Positions 8,949 through 18,155 of a DNA stretch of 64,000 bases are shown piece by piece. A program made the translations under genes and the position numbers. Below the pieces are notes generated by a model that had not been told where the DNA came from, made no database searches, and was given only the letters and a program-made list of their open reading frames with translations. The stretch covers positions 16,700 to 80,699 of the forward strand of contig CAILKE010000053.1 of assembly GCA_903834765.1 (NCBI GenBank). Reading direction: 5' to 3'. This stretch comes from an uncultured Bacteroidota bacterium. Lineage in GTDB: Bacteria; Bacteroidota; Bacteroidia; B-17B0; Aurantibacillaceae. Position 1 is the stretch's first letter; every line of letters begins with the position of its first letter.

Positions 8949-9536
8949 ATGCATCCATTACTGAAACAAAATTTATTTTTCATCAAAGAACATGTTGGGA
9001 TGTTTAAGGCTGCCAATAATTTTGATATTTATAATCCAGATACACAAGAACTCATCATGAATTGTCGTGAAGAGAAACTGGGTGGCTTTACTAAGTTATT
9101 GCGTTTTACTGATTACAAACGCATGACACCGTTTCATGTGGAAATAAAATCAGTTAGTGGCGAAAAAGTATTGACCGTAAAACGTGGTGTATCTATTTTT
9201 TTATCTAATGTAGAAGTGTTGGATGAAAACGATCATTTAGTTGGTCGGTTTAAACAAAAATTTTTCTCGATAGGTGGAAAATTTGATGTATTGGATGCCA
9301 ATGATAACGTAGTATGTACCCTTAAAGGTAAATGGACTAGTTGGGATTTTAAATTTATGCAAGGCAATGACGAACTTGCTGGCGTATCAAAAAAATGGGC
9401 AGGATTAGGTAAAGAATTATTTACAACAGCTGATAATTATATGTTATCCATTAGTGATAAAGTGCGTAAAGAAGAGCCTACACGTATTTTGATTTTAGCT
9501 GCTGTAATGTGTATTGATATGGTTTTAAAAGAGTAA
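8949..9536 (+). CDS. Phospholipid scramblase / LURP-one-related family protein
   Basis: A 195-residue protein with the tubby-like beta-barrel pattern of the scramblase and LURP-one families: short strands with alternating turns such as EVLDENDHLVGRF, KFDVLDANDNVVCTLKGKW and DFKFMQGNDELAGVSKKWAG, then a C-terminal hydrophobic helix (RILILAAVMCIDMVL) that is typical of the group. It opens with HPLLKQNLFFIKEHVGMFKAANNFDIYNP, which fits the usual family start. Bacterial members have no settled function, and scrambling activity should not be assumed. It lies 27 bases after gltX on the same strand. Confidence 0.8.
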   Translation: MHPLLKQNLFFIKEHVGMFKAANNFDIYNPDTQELIMNCREEKLGGFTKLLRFTDYKRMTPFHVEIKSVSGEKVLTVKRGVSIFLSNVEVLDENDHLVGRFKQKFFSIGGKFDVLDANDNVVCTLKGKWTSWDFKFMQGNDELAGVSKKWAGLGKELFTTADNYMLSISDKVRKEEPTRILILAAVMCIDMVLKE

Positions 9537-9620
9537 TTTTTATACTCCTAATTTTTGCCACTTAAAATGTTGGCAAATATTTTTTATATAAATTATAATT
9601 TATACTCAAAATATTAAAAA

Positions 9621-9698
9621 ATGAAAAAAATCGAACATACTCATCCTTGGAATAACATTATTGGTTTTATTTATAATCCTGAATTTAAGCTGACTTAA
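9621..9698 (+). CDS. Possible 25-residue small protein
   Basis: A short reading frame, MKKIEHTHPWNNIIGFIYNP..., in the 170-base gap before tadA. It stops nine bases before the tadA ATG. No signal peptide or known motif is seen. It could be a leader peptide, a gene remnant or chance, and the only support is its position and a clean start after an A-rich stretch. Confidence 0.2.
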   Translation: MKKIEHTHPWNNIIGFIYNPEFKLT

Positions 9699-9707
9699 TT
9701 TTGATTT

Positions 9708-10148
9708 ATGGAATTATACTCTGACACTTACTTTATGAATGAAGCATTCAAAGAAGCTCAAAAAGCCTTTGATGCAGATGAAGTACCTGTTGGTGCCGTT
9801 ATTGTTGCTGAAAATAAAATCATTGCGCGCGGCCATAATTTAACTGAACAATTAAACGATGTCACCGCTCATGCCGAAATGCAAACGATCACATCTGCCA
9901 CTAATTATATTGGCGGAAAATATTTAAATGATTGTACACTTTACGTAACATTGGAACCTTGCCTAATGTGTGCAGGTGCCTTGCATTGGACACATATTAC
10001 AAAAATTGTATATGGGGCGAGTGATGATAAAAAAGGATTTTCAAAAATAAATCAACCTGTATTACATCCTAAAACAATAGTTGTTAAAGGTATTTTAGAA
10101 GAACAGTGTTCCCGTATATTAAAAGATTTTTTTCAAAAGAAACGATGA
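9708..10148 (+). CDS. tadA: tRNA-specific adenosine deaminase
   Basis: A 146-residue cytidine-deaminase-fold enzyme. The zinc site is complete: HAE at residues 55-57 (His ligand and proton-shuttle Glu) and PCLMC at 84-88 (two Cys ligands). MNEAFKEAQKAFDADEVPVGAVIV is the standard N-terminal helix and first strand of TadA. The enzyme converts A34 to inosine in the tRNA-Arg(ACG) anticodon. A guanine-deaminase-like role is less likely but cannot be excluded by eye. The stop codon overlaps the next gene's ATG (ATGA), showing translational coupling to the lipoprotein. Confidence 0.9.
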   Translation: MELYSDTYFMNEAFKEAQKAFDADEVPVGAVIVAENKIIARGHNLTEQLNDVTAHAEMQTITSATNYIGGKYLNDCTLYVTLEPCLMCAGALHWTHITKIVYGASDDKKGFSKINQPVLHPKTIVVKGILEEQCSRILKDFFQKKR

Positions 10149-11209
10149 AATATAACATTCAGAAATACTTTACTTGTTTTTTGTCCTTTGCATTATGTCT
10201 CTTACTTTTTTCATCTTGCGTAAAAGACACTCCTCCTGAACCAACAACAACTGTTACTAGCATTAACTCTAATAACAAAGTTTATATTATTAATGAGGGT
10301 CAATTTAATCTTGTGCCTGGAAATTCGAACATTTCACTCTATGATGCAACGACAGGAACTGTAATCGAAAATTTTTACAGTCAACAAAATAGCAATGCCA
10401 TATTAGGAGATGTTTGTCAAAGCATGACAAAGTATAATAACAACTATTATATAGTAGTAAATAATTCTCATAAAATAGAAGTCACATCGGGTTACGATTT
10501 AAAACAAACAGCTACAATTTCTGGATTTAATTCGCCACGCTATATATTACCTATAACATACAGCAAGGCTTATGTAAGCGACTTATACGCAAGCACTATA
10601 CAAATAGTTGATTTAAACACAAACACCATCATTGGATCAATTCCTTCTTATAGTAATACTGAAAAAATGGCTCTGATTTATAATAAAGCATTTGTAACCT
10701 GTAGCAGTAACAATTATTGTTATGTGATTAATACCATTACCGATATGGTTACCGATAGCATCAATGTTGGTAAAGGCGCATCTAGTATCATCGTCGATAA
10801 AAATTCCAAAGTATGGGTGTTGGCAAGTGGCGGCAGCTCAGCAAGTCAGGTTGGTAAATTAGTCCGCATAAATCCTGTTACCTTACAAATAGAATTAAAC
10901 TTAGCATTTACATCGGCAGACAGCCCTAAACAATTATGCATCAATAAAACACACGATACGTTGTATTATTTAAATAAAGGCATTTGCCAGTTCCCAATTA
11001 TTAATGGCGCTTTACCTGCTTCCCCATTAGTTAATCAGGACTCTAAAATTTACTATGGTTTAGGCGTTAATCCTATTGATTATAATATCTATGTAAGTGA
11101 TGCTATTGATTACGTTCAAAAATCAATGATAGAGATCTACTCAGTAAATGGAAGTTTCAAAAAAAGCTTTCATGCAGGTTATATTTCAAACGGGTTTGTG
11201 TTTGAGTAA
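10145..11209 (+). CDS. DUF5074/YncE-like beta-propeller lipoprotein
   Basis: A 354-residue lipoprotein. The lipobox LFSSC puts the lipidated Cys at residue 25 after a hydrophobic signal. The mature part has repeated propeller blades: VYIINEGQFN, MTKYNNNYYIVVNNSHKIEV, GFNSPRYILPITYSKAYVSDLY, IQIVDLNTNTIIGSI and so on, as in DUF5074/YncE proteins. The cobalamin-binding surface lipoprotein BtuG of gut Bacteroides has this architecture, but no BtuB or cobalamin gene is nearby, so a ligand is not assigned. The start at 10145 was chosen over an in-frame one at 10106 because it gives a proper signal peptide and overlaps the tadA stop. Confidence 0.85.
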   Translation: MKYNIQKYFTCFLSFALCLLLFSSCVKDTPPEPTTTVTSINSNNKVYIINEGQFNLVPGNSNISLYDATTGTVIENFYSQQNSNAILGDVCQSMTKYNNNYYIVVNNSHKIEVTSGYDLKQTATISGFNSPRYILPITYSKAYVSDLYASTIQIVDLNTNTIIGSIPSYSNTEKMALIYNKAFVTCSSNNYCYVINTITDMVTDSINVGKGASSIIVDKNSKVWVLASGGSSASQVGKLVRINPVTLQIELNLAFTSADSPKQLCINKTHDTLYYLNKGICQFPIINGALPASPLVNQDSKIYYGLGVNPIDYNIYVSDAIDYVQKSMIEIYSVNGSFKKSFHAGYISNGFVFE

Positions 11210-11306
11210 AATCAATGAAACATTTAAAATAATTTTAACCTTCCCACTAATTTTTAGTATAGCCTAAATGATAGGCAAATTTATTTTTCAATTTTGACAT
11301 AAATAA

Positions 11307-11340
11307 AAAGAGGCTGTATCGATCAAGATACAGCCTCTTT
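11307..11340. terminator. Bidirectional terminator between lipoprotein and DUF5606 genes
   Basis: A perfect 14-bp stem (AAAGAGGCTGTATC and its complement) around a 6-base loop (GATCAA), followed by a T/A-rich tract. It lies between convergent genes, so it can serve both strands. Confidence 0.85.
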
Positions 11341-11358
11341 AATTTATTAAATAACTAA

Positions 11359-11904
11359 TTAAGCTACGCCAGTTTTTCTAACACCAGTTGTTTTCTTAAC
11401 ACCTGTACTCGTTTTTGTTTTAGTTGTGTCTTTAGTAGCCGTTTTTTTAACAGTTGCTTTTTTCTCAGTTACAGCTTTTACAATTTTATCAGTAGCATCA
11501 TCTTTTTTATCAGCTTCTTTTACTTTTAAGTTACCAGTAGATTGTAAGCCATTATACCAATTAAATAATTTACGCATATTACTTGTGTAAACACGCTCTT
11601 TATCATATTCAGGTAAAACTGCTTCAAAATATGCAGCTACAGCTTTATCATCTGATTTTGAATCGATACAAGCACCACCTTTTTCTTTATCAAAGATTGA
11701 TTGCATGATTTCCGAAACTGGCTTATCGTCGCTAGTTGTAAACATGCTAATGTCTTCTAACGAACTAACTTTAGCTGTAGAGCTAATAGATGTACGTTTT
11801 TTATCGTTTAAGTTTTCTACAATAATTCCGTTTTTAGATTGCGCTACAACTTTGTATAAACCTGGTTGTCCGCTAATAGAGATAATTCCTGATAAGTCAA
11901 TCAT
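11359..11904 (-). CDS. DUF5606 family protein with Lys/Thr-rich tail
   Basis: A 181-residue protein found in this form only in Bacteroidota as far as I know. The N-terminal domain (about 1-130) has the family pattern LSGIISISGQPGLYKVVAQSKNGIIVENL, then ISSTAKVSSLEDISMFT and a C-terminal NWYNGL. Residues 135-181 are a low-complexity basic tail rich in K, T and V (KKTATKDTTKTKTSTGVKK), which suggests contact with nucleic acid or another polyanion. It is a single-gene unit convergent with the lipoprotein. Function unknown. Confidence 0.85.
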   Translation of the reverse strand: MIDLSGIISISGQPGLYKVVAQSKNGIIVENLNDKKRTSISSTAKVSSLEDISMFTTSDDKPVSEIMQSIFDKEKGGACIDSKSDDKAVAAYFEAVLPEYDKERVYTSNMRKLFNWYNGLQSTGNLKVKEADKKDDATDKIVKAVTEKKATVKKTATKDTTKTKTSTGVKKTTGVRKTGVA

Positions 11905-12026
11905 ATTAATAATTTTTAGATAGCAAAAATAGCATTTTTTTTAGAATTTAACTCATCTGTATTATTTTAATTTTTTCAACCTTTTTACACGTTAAAAGTG
12001 CTATTTATTAACAATCAGGCTCTATG

Positions 12027-12070
12027 CTATAATTTATAGTAATATTTAGCTACAAATTATAGTATTTTTG
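12027..12070 (+). promoter_or_regulatory. Paired palindromes and -7 box before Y-family polymerase gene
   Basis: CTATAATTTATAG (12027-12039) is a perfect 6-bp inverted repeat about one central base. CTACAAATTATAG (12050-12062) is a near copy, 23 bases downstream. TATTTTTG (12063-12070) matches TAnnTTTG and abuts the second palindrome. This looks like an operator pair over a promoter. The ATG at 12078 would give an almost leaderless mRNA. Confidence 0.5.
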
Positions 12071-12077
12071 TTTTACT

Positions 12078-13394
12078 ATGGTAACTATTTCTAAATTAAC
12101 GCCACATCAAGAGGCTCGGGTATTGTTTGTTGATATGAATAGCTTTTTTGCCAGTTGCGAACAACAGGTCAATTTTTACTTGCGCAATAGGCCAGTAGGT
12201 GTCTGTGTATACCCAGGTAAGTTTGGCTGCATCATTGCGCCAAGTATCGAAGCAAAACGATTTGGTGTAAAAACAGGTATGCGTTTAAACGACGCCATGA
12301 TAATATGCCCCGAATTAGTGCCATTAGAAACAAACCCCGAGCGGTACCGTCAATTTCATGTAAAAATAATGGCTGTTTTGAAAAAATACAGCAACGATGT
12401 TTTTCCTAAAAGTATTGATGAAGCCATTGTTGATCTGACGAATTATTCATTTGTGCATAAAGACGTCTTGCAGGTTGCTAAGACTATTAAACAAGACATT
12501 GCTAATGAGGTGGGCGATTGGCTCAAATGCTCTATTGGCGTGGCACCTAATTATTTTTTAGCAAAATTAGCCTCCGATATTCAAAAGCCAGATGGTTTAA
12601 CCATTATTGATAATCAAAATATAGATGCAGTTTTAGCAAAACTCAAATTAACCGATTTACCTGGTATTGGTAATAATACAATGATTCGCTTAAACAAAGG
12701 AGGCATCACAACACCATTACAAATGCGCTATGCATCGCCCGAAAATTTAAAAGCTATTTTACGAAGTGTTCTTGGTTTTTATTGGCATTGCCGTTTAAAT
12801 TTTATTGAGGTAGATGTGAATAACGAACACGATTATAAATCGATGCAAGCTATACGCCACTTATCAAAAGACCAACGAAAAAGTACCGACAGCATAAACA
12901 ATATTTTCTTAACCCTATGCTTAACCCTCGAAAAACGAATGGTTCAGCGAAAGTTCTTTTGTTATCACATTGGCTTTGCAATTAAATATAACAATGGCGA
13001 ACGATGGGATGATTTTATTAAAACACAAATACCTATGCAGGATGGAATAGAAATCTTTAAAGCCCTCACCAATCGAATGAATGATTTCACAACTAAAAAC
13101 AAAACGAATTCACTTATTAATTCGGGTATTATGAGCATTTCGGTTTATGTTTCTCAATTTATAAAAAGTAATTTAGTTGCTTATAATTTATTTGAAGACC
13201 ATAGTAAACAAGATAAACTCCGTCAAACAGTGTATGATTTGAAAGAACGCTTTGGGAAAGAAAAAATACAACGAGCTGTTGAATTGAAAGATGAAGGAAC
13301 ATACAAAGATGTGATTGGTTTTGGTTCAATAAAAGATCTGGAAGAAGAAGAACATGATATTATAGAAACAGATACCTTTAATTATTACGAATAA
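12078..13394 (+). CDS. Y-family translesion DNA polymerase
   Basis: A 438-residue polymerase of the DinB/UmuC superfamily that copies damaged DNA. The palm motifs are VDMNSFFASCEQ (near residue 19; metal-binding Asp and steric-gate Phe region) and SIDEAIVDL (near 114; catalytic Asp-Glu). IGVAPNYFLAKLASDIQKPDG and LPGIGNNTMIRL follow as the finger-to-thumb region with a helix-hairpin-helix, then the little-finger domain. The C-terminus is acidic (LEEEEHDIIETD) and has no clear clamp-binding motif. The start is the only one that keeps the first palm strand. Paired upstream palindromes suggest damage-type regulation. I cannot decide between DinB and UmuC naming. Confidence 0.9.
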   Translation: MVTISKLTPHQEARVLFVDMNSFFASCEQQVNFYLRNRPVGVCVYPGKFGCIIAPSIEAKRFGVKTGMRLNDAMIICPELVPLETNPERYRQFHVKIMAVLKKYSNDVFPKSIDEAIVDLTNYSFVHKDVLQVAKTIKQDIANEVGDWLKCSIGVAPNYFLAKLASDIQKPDGLTIIDNQNIDAVLAKLKLTDLPGIGNNTMIRLNKGGITTPLQMRYASPENLKAILRSVLGFYWHCRLNFIEVDVNNEHDYKSMQAIRHLSKDQRKSTDSINNIFLTLCLTLEKRMVQRKFFCYHIGFAIKYNNGERWDDFIKTQIPMQDGIEIFKALTNRMNDFTTKNKTNSLINSGIMSISVYVSQFIKSNLVAYNLFEDHSKQDKLRQTVYDLKERFGKEKIQRAVELKDEGTYKDVIGFGSIKDLEEEEHDIIETDTFNYYE

Positions 13395-13399
13395 CACAC

Positions 13400-13540
13400 A
13401 TGTGTTTTGGAAGAACAACTCATATCAAAATCATCAGCGTTGCTCTGTTTCCTAATCATAAAATTATTGAGAAAATATTAGATGATGGTAAAGCTTATAT
13501 GAATGGATGCAACAAAAATTTAACCCTTAGATTAAGATAA
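13400..13540 (+). CDS. Possible 46-residue small protein after polymerase gene
   Basis: A short frame starting five bases after the polymerase stop: MCFGRTTHIKIISVALFPNHK, then IIEKILDDGKAYMNG. It is basic overall with two Cys. The MCFGR opening recalls the MCGR start of SOS-associated SRAP peptidases, which often neighbour Y-family polymerases, but nothing after it matches. It may be a remnant or chance. Confidence 0.25.
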   Translation: MCFGRTTHIKIISVALFPNHKIIEKILDDGKAYMNGCNKNLTLRLR

Positions 13541-13978
13541 AAGGTAAATTATTTTAACTCAAACAAAATCCTTAGCACATAATAACGAGATACTATTTAA
13601 AAAACATTAAGATTATGTTATTTATTAACGTAACTGTTTCTTTTAATAGAAGGCTTTTATAGACTAAAAGAGAGATTAATTTAAAACTAAAAACACTTAG
13701 ATTTAAGATCTACTTAACAAAAAAAAGTATACAGCAAAACCTAAATACAATTATTTTTCATTATTTTTTATAAAAGCCTATAAACCATTATTAACAAAGG
13801 GATTAAAGAGGTTATGAACGAAAAAATGTTAATAGCAGATTGTTAAAAACAAGCCCACTAATGTTAATTTCATTTATAGAAAAATCAATCATTTTTCTAC
13901 AGATTTGTAAAACAGATTTTTAAACAAAACTTTTATTCGAAGTTTTCATTTAAGGATCTTAATATTATAAACGAAACC
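13541..13978. other. A/T-rich 440-base gap before nrdB
   Basis: No gene was seen. The stretch holds several TTAAC- and TTAACA-like words (for example TTATTAACAAAG near 13792 and TGTTAAAAACAAG near 13842) that resemble loose DnaA-type or repressor sites, but none reaches a convincing consensus. The nrdB promoter must lie here. Confidence 0.3.
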
Positions 13979-14950
13979 ATGACAGAACCTATACTAGCAG
14001 AAAACAAAGATCGCTTTGTTATTTTCCCTATCAAACACAACGATATTTGGGAATACTACAAAAAATCGGAAGCCAGCTTTTGGACGGCTGAAGAAATTGA
14101 CTTATCCCAAGACATGACAGATTGGAATAATAAGTTAAATGATAACGAGCGTCATTTTGTAAAACATGTATTGGCGTTTTTTGCAGCTAGTGATGGTATC
14201 GTAAACGAAAATTTAGCGATTAACTTCTTAAACGAAGTACAATATCCTGAAGCTCGTTTCTTTTATGGTTTCCAAGTCATGATGGAAAACATACATTCCG
14301 AAACATACTCTCTACTAATAGATACATACATCAAAGACGTTGCTGAAAAAGATAAGTTATTACATGCGGTAGATACTGTGCCGTGTGTTGGCAAAAAAGC
14401 AGACTGGGCTTTAACATGGATTTCTAACGGAACCTTTGCTGAGCGCTTAATTGCTTTCGCTGCTGTTGAAGGAATCTTCTTTTCTGGCTCGTTTTGCTCA
14501 ATTTTTTGGTTAAAGAAACGTGGCTTAATGCCAGGTTTAAGCTTCAGTAACGAATTAATTTCTCGTGATGAAGGCTTACACTGTGATTTCGCATGTATGC
14601 TATATGCTGATCACGTTAAAAATAAATTACCGAAAGAACAAGTATTAAAAATTATTGCTGATGCTGTTGTGATAGAAAAAGAATTTGTTTCTGACGCTAT
14701 CCCTGTAAAATTAATTGGCATGAATGCAGAATTGATGTGTCAATACATTGAGTTTTGCGCCGACAGGTTATTATTAGCCTTAGGTTGCGAAAAACACTAC
14801 AATGCAACCAATCCATTTGACTTTATGGAAATGATTTCGTTGCAGGGTAAAACTAATTTCTTCGAAAAACGTGTTGCGGAATACCAAAAATCTGGTGTGA
14901 TGAACAATAAAGAAGAAAACAACGTGTTCAATTTAGATGAAGATTTTTAG
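13979..14950 (+). CDS. nrdB: Ribonucleoside-diphosphate reductase, small subunit (class Ia)
   Basis: A 323-residue R2 protein that carries the diiron-tyrosyl radical for making deoxyribonucleotides. Ligands and radical site by pattern: Asp41 (EEIDLS), Glu103 and His106 with the radical Tyr110 ([13 protein letters not shown]), Glu in [12 protein letters not shown], and Glu/His in [10 protein letters not shown]. The C-terminus NVFNLDEDF is the tail that docks on the large subunit. The pattern is the eukaryote-like R2 form common in Bacteroidota. The gene order nrdB then nrdA (274-base gap) is the reverse of the enterobacterial one. The start is supported by the family's short N-terminus. Confidence 0.96.
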   Translation: MTEPILAENKDRFVIFPIKHNDIWEYYKKSEASFWTAEEIDLSQDMTDWNNKLNDNERHFVKHVLAFFAASDGIVNENLAINFLNEVQYPEARFFYGFQVMMENIHSETYSLLIDTYIKDVAEKDKLLHAVDTVPCVGKKADWALTWISNGTFAERLIAFAAVEGIFFSGSFCSIFWLKKRGLMPGLSFSNELISRDEGLHCDFACMLYADHVKNKLPKEQVLKIIADAVVIEKEFVSDAIPVKLIGMNAELMCQYIEFCADRLLLALGCEKHYNATNPFDFMEMISLQGKTNFFEKRVAEYQKSGVMNNKEENNVFNLDEDF

Positions 14951-15224
14951 ATAAAAGATTCATCGGTTAAAATTCCCGATTCGTACCTGAATAAAAATCA
15001 TTAAACAAAATGAATATTTTGTACGGGAATCTTAGCCTCTAAAAACACGTAAAGAAATAGTTAAATAATAAATATGCCTTGAAAGGGGCGTAAAATAAAG
15101 GAAAAAAATAATTAACCACTACTTTGTTAATATCAAAATGTAAAGGTTGTAAAAAAAGGAAATTATAGCTATAACTTGTTGTAGCGAAACTGAAAGATAC
15201 ATTAACACTAAAACACTAAAGACT
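14951..15224. other. nrdB-nrdA intergenic region
   Basis: No gene. It contains an imperfect inverted pair, ATTCCCGATTCGTAC (from about 14981) and GTACGGGAATC (from about 15021), which could form a weak hairpin or bind a regulator. No U-run follows, so a terminator is unlikely. An A-rich stretch precedes the nrdA ATG. Confidence 0.3.
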
Positions 15225-17636
15225 ATGTTTGTAATTAAAAGAGACGGCACTCAGGAATCTGTGAAATTTGACAAAATCACAGCACGCGTTCAAAAACTAA
15301 GCTACGGGCTTGACGCAGCACATGTAGACCCTATCCAAGTTGCTAAAAAAGTAATTGATGGAGTTTATGATGGTGTTACTACGAGTGACTTAGATAACTT
15401 AGCTGCAGAAACAGCAGCATCGTTAACTACCACGCATCCTGATTATGCTCAATTAGCATCTCGTATCGCCGTAAGTAACTTACATAAAAACACCATCAAA
15501 TCATTCTCAAAAACAATTGAGATATTATATAATTATATTGATCCAAAAACAAATCAACGCGCATCCTTAATTGCAGATGATGTATTTGAAATTGTACAAA
15601 AAAATGCACAGTTGTTGGATTCATCTATTATTTATGATAGAGATTTTGGTTACGATTATTTTGGTTTCAAAACATTAGAGCGTTCTTATTTATTAAAAAC
15701 GAATGGCAAAATAACAGAGCGTCCGCAACACATGTTAATGCGTGTTTCGGTTGGTATTCATAAAGAAGATATTGCTGCTGCTATTGAAACATATAACTTA
15801 ATGAGCGAGCGTTGGTTTACACATGCTACTCCAACTTTATTTAATGCAGGTACTCCAAAACCACAAATGAGCTCTTGCTTTTTATTGCAAGCAAAAGACG
15901 ACAGTATTGATGGCATCTACGATACATTAAAACAATGTGCTCGCATTTCTCAGTCAGCTGGGGGCATTGGTTTAGCTATTCATAAAGTGCGCGCTACGGG
16001 TTCTTATATCAAAGGAACGAACGGTACATCGAATGGAATATTACCAATGTTAAAAGTATTCAACGAAACTGCTCGTTACGTTGATCAAGGTGGTGGAAAA
16101 CGTAAAGGTTCTATCGCTGTTTATTTAGAGCCTTGGCATGCTGACATCTATGAGTTTTTAGATATTCGTAAAAATCATGGTAAAGAAGAAATGCGCGCGC
16201 GTGATTTATTTACAGCATTATGGATTCCTGATTTGTTTATGAAGCGTGTGGAAGCAGAAGGAGATTGGTCTTTGTTTTGCCCGAACGAATCACCAAACTT
16301 ATACAATTGCTGGGGTGCTGAATTTGAAGCACTTTACACAAAGTACGAAGCAGAAGGAAAGGCTCGTCGCGTAGTGAAAGCTCGTGAATTATGGGCTGCC
16401 ATTATCGATTCTCAAATCGAAACTGGTAATCCTTATATGTTATTTAAAGATGCTTGTAATGCAAAATCTAATCAACAAAATTTAGGTACAATCCAATCGT
16501 CTAACTTATGTACGGAAATTGTTGAATTTACTAGCCCTGATGAAGTAGCTGTTTGTAATTTAGCATCTATCGCTTTACCTCGTTTTGTTGACGAAAAAAC
16601 AGGAACCTTTGATCATCAACGTTTGTTTGAAGTAACTTATACTATTACTAAAAACTTAAATAAAGTAATTGACCGTAACTACTACCCAATTCCTGAAGCA
16701 AGAAATTCAAACATGCGTCACCGCCCTGTTGGCTTAGGTGTGCAAGGTTTAGCTGACGCCTTCATTTTATTACGTTACCCTTTTGAAAGTGAAGAAGCTC
16801 GTAAATTAAACGCGGAAATTTTTGAAACTATTTATTATGCTGCAATGACAGCTAGTAAAGACTTAGCAAAAGTAGATGGCGCTTACGAATCTTATCCAGG
16901 TTCTCCATTATCAAAAGGCATTATGCAATTTGATATGTGGAACGTAACACCAAGCCCACGTTGGGAATGGGATGTATTAAAAGAAGAAGTGAAAAAATTT
17001 GGTGTGCGCAACTCTTTGTTATTAGCGCCAATGCCAACCGCTTCTACATCACAAATATTAGGTAACAACGAATGCTTTGAACCATACACATCTAATATTT
17101 ATAGCCGTCGTGTGTTATCAGGAGAGTTTGCAGTAGTAAACAAACACTTGTTGCGCGACTTAGTAAAATTAGGTATGTGGAACGATGCCTTGAAAAATAA
17201 AATCATCAGCGCTAACGGTTCTGTACAAAATATTCCTGAGATTCCTCAAAACATCAAAGATATTTATAAAACAGTTTGGGAAATTAAACAACGTACCATC
17301 ATTGATATGGCTGCAGACCGCGGAGCGTTCATCTGTCAATCTCAATCATTAAACTTGTTTATCCAAGACGCTAATTTTGCAAAATTATCTTCAGCACATT
17401 TTTATGCTTGGAAAAAAGGATTAAAAACAGGCATGTACTATTTACGCACAAAAGCTGCTGCTGACGCTATTAAATTTACTGTTGATAAAGCAGCCTTAGC
17501 TATCCCTGTATTAGGTAACGAAGACGCTTTATTATTTGAACGCGGACAAGAACATGTAATTAGCTTAGAGGAACAACAAGCGCAATTATCTTGCTCGCTA
17601 GATAACCCAGAGGGTTGCGAAGCTTGCGGTAGCTAA
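15225..17636 (+). CDS. nrdA: Ribonucleoside-diphosphate reductase, large subunit (class Ia)
   Basis: An 803-residue R1 protein. Residues 1-90 are an ATP-cone ([22 protein letters not shown]), so dATP feedback is expected. The catalytic barrel has SSCFLLQ (redox Cys), NLCTEIVEF (active-site Asn-Cys-Glu) and VAVCNLASI (partner Cys). The radical-transfer Tyr pair lies in GMYYLRT. The C-terminal tail ends GCEACGS, the CxxC pair that relays electrons from thioredoxin or glutaredoxin. All key residues are present. It works with nrdB upstream; the two share direction but the 274-base gap may hold a second promoter. Confidence 0.96.
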   Translation: MFVIKRDGTQESVKFDKITARVQKLSYGLDAAHVDPIQVAKKVIDGVYDGVTTSDLDNLAAETAASLTTTHPDYAQLASRIAVSNLHKNTIKSFSKTIEILYNYIDPKTNQRASLIADDVFEIVQKNAQLLDSSIIYDRDFGYDYFGFKTLERSYLLKTNGKITERPQHMLMRVSVGIHKEDIAAAIETYNLMSERWFTHATPTLFNAGTPKPQMSSCFLLQAKDDSIDGIYDTLKQCARISQSAGGIGLAIHKVRATGSYIKGTNGTSNGILPMLKVFNETARYVDQGGGKRKGSIAVYLEPWHADIYEFLDIRKNHGKEEMRARDLFTALWIPDLFMKRVEAEGDWSLFCPNESPNLYNCWGAEFEALYTKYEAEGKARRVVKARELWAAIIDSQIETGNPYMLFKDACNAKSNQQNLGTIQSSNLCTEIVEFTSPDEVAVCNLASIALPRFVDEKTGTFDHQRLFEVTYTITKNLNKVIDRNYYPIPEARNSNMRHRPVGLGVQGLADAFILLRYPFESEEARKLNAEIFETIYYAAMTASKDLAKVDGAYESYPGSPLSKGIMQFDMWNVTPSPRWEWDVLKEEVKKFGVRNSLLLAPMPTASTSQILGNNECFEPYTSNIYSRRVLSGEFAVVNKHLLRDLVKLGMWNDALKNKIISANGSVQNIPEIPQNIKDIYKTVWEIKQRTIIDMAADRGAFICQSQSLNLFIQDANFAKLSSAHFYAWKKGLKTGMYYLRTKAAADAIKFTVDKAALAIPVLGNEDALLFERGQEHVISLEEQQAQLSCSLDNPEGCEACGS

Positions 17637-17651
17637 GCTGTGAGTTAGAGC

Positions 17652-17705
17652 TGTCATCCTGAGCGTAGTTTAAAAATGTCATCCTGAGCGAAGTCGAAGG
17701 AGGCA
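17652..17705. repeat. Two adjacent copies of a TGTCATCCTGAGCG intergenic repeat
   Basis: TGTCATCCTGAGCGTAGTT (17652-17670) and TGTCATCCTGAGCGAAGTCG (from 17677, continuing to about 17705) lie in tandem just after nrdA. The word is a short interspersed sequence that I recall from many bacterial genomes. Here it separates nrdA from its terminator. Confidence 0.7.
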
Positions 17706-17741
17706 TTTAAAAAGAAAATAAAGTTTAACCCTGAAAAAAGT

Positions 17742-17770
17742 CCTCTCTGAAATTTTAGAGAGGCTTTTTT
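17742..17770. terminator. Terminator after nrdA
   Basis: A 7-bp stem (CCTCTCT / AGAGAGG) with an 8-base loop, followed by CTTTTTTATT. The T-run overlaps the end of the convergent XRE gene, and A-rich sequence on the other side may let it act in both directions. Confidence 0.75.
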
Positions 17771-17999
17771 ATTGCTCTTTTTCGATTCTTAAAAAAAACT
17801 TTGATAAAGGAATATCGAAATATTTACAAATTACCTCAAGTGTACTGATTGATATATTATTGTTTCCAGTTTCAATTCTTGCAATATGAATATTGGTATC
17901 ATTATAAAAATCTTCTTGAGTAATGTTATAACCTTTCCTCAATTCCTTTAATTGAATAGCAATTGCTTTAAGAAGTTTTTTATTTTTTATTTGACCCAT
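17769..17999 (-). CDS. XRE-family transcriptional regulator
   Basis: A 76-residue protein that is little more than one Cro/CI helix-turn-helix: LRKGYNITQEDFYNDTNIHIARIETGNNNISISTLEVICKYFDIPLSKFF. Helices 2-3 (ITQEDF.. and IHIARIE) form the DNA-reading unit. It probably acts as a dimeric repressor. Directly upstream, at 18013-18052, lie two TGACA/TGTCA operators that overlap the space before its start codon and before the divergent gene at 18156, so self-repression and control of that neighbour are likely. It could also be the antitoxin-like partner of a lost gene, but no toxin is adjacent. Confidence 0.85.
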   Translation of the reverse strand: MGQIKNKKLLKAIAIQLKELRKGYNITQEDFYNDTNIHIARIETGNNNISISTLEVICKYFDIPLSKFFLRIEKEQ

Positions 18000-18012
18000 A
18001 CTAAGGTCAAAT

Positions 18013-18052
18013 TGACAAATATGTCAGTAAATATTTAATGACATATTTGTCA
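18013..18052. promoter_or_regulatory. Reciprocal operator pair for the XRE regulator
   Basis: TGACAAATATGTCA (18013-18026) and TGACATATTTGTCA (18039-18052) are exact reverse complements of each other. Each is itself a 5-bp palindrome, TGACA-N4-TGTCA, and their centres are 26 bp apart. They lie 13 bases before the XRE start on the minus strand and about 100 bases before the plus-strand gene at 18156. Confidence 0.7.
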
Positions 18053-18155
18053 TTATTAGAATTAATTAGTACTTTTAAAAATTATAATTCATAGAAAAAA
18101 ATAAAATCACAAAAAAACTTTTAGCGGAGTATAAATAAAATAACTAAAATAAAAT

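Noticed and set aside
10106..10144. Upstream in-frame start for the beta-propeller lipoprotein
   Set aside because: It would add 13 residues inside the tadA coding region and weaken the signal peptide. The ATG at 10145 overlaps the tadA stop and gives a normal lipobox.
17769..17999. Toxin-antitoxin pair with the XRE gene as antitoxin
   Set aside because: No adjacent same-strand toxin-like gene; the divergent neighbour has a signal peptide and membrane segments.
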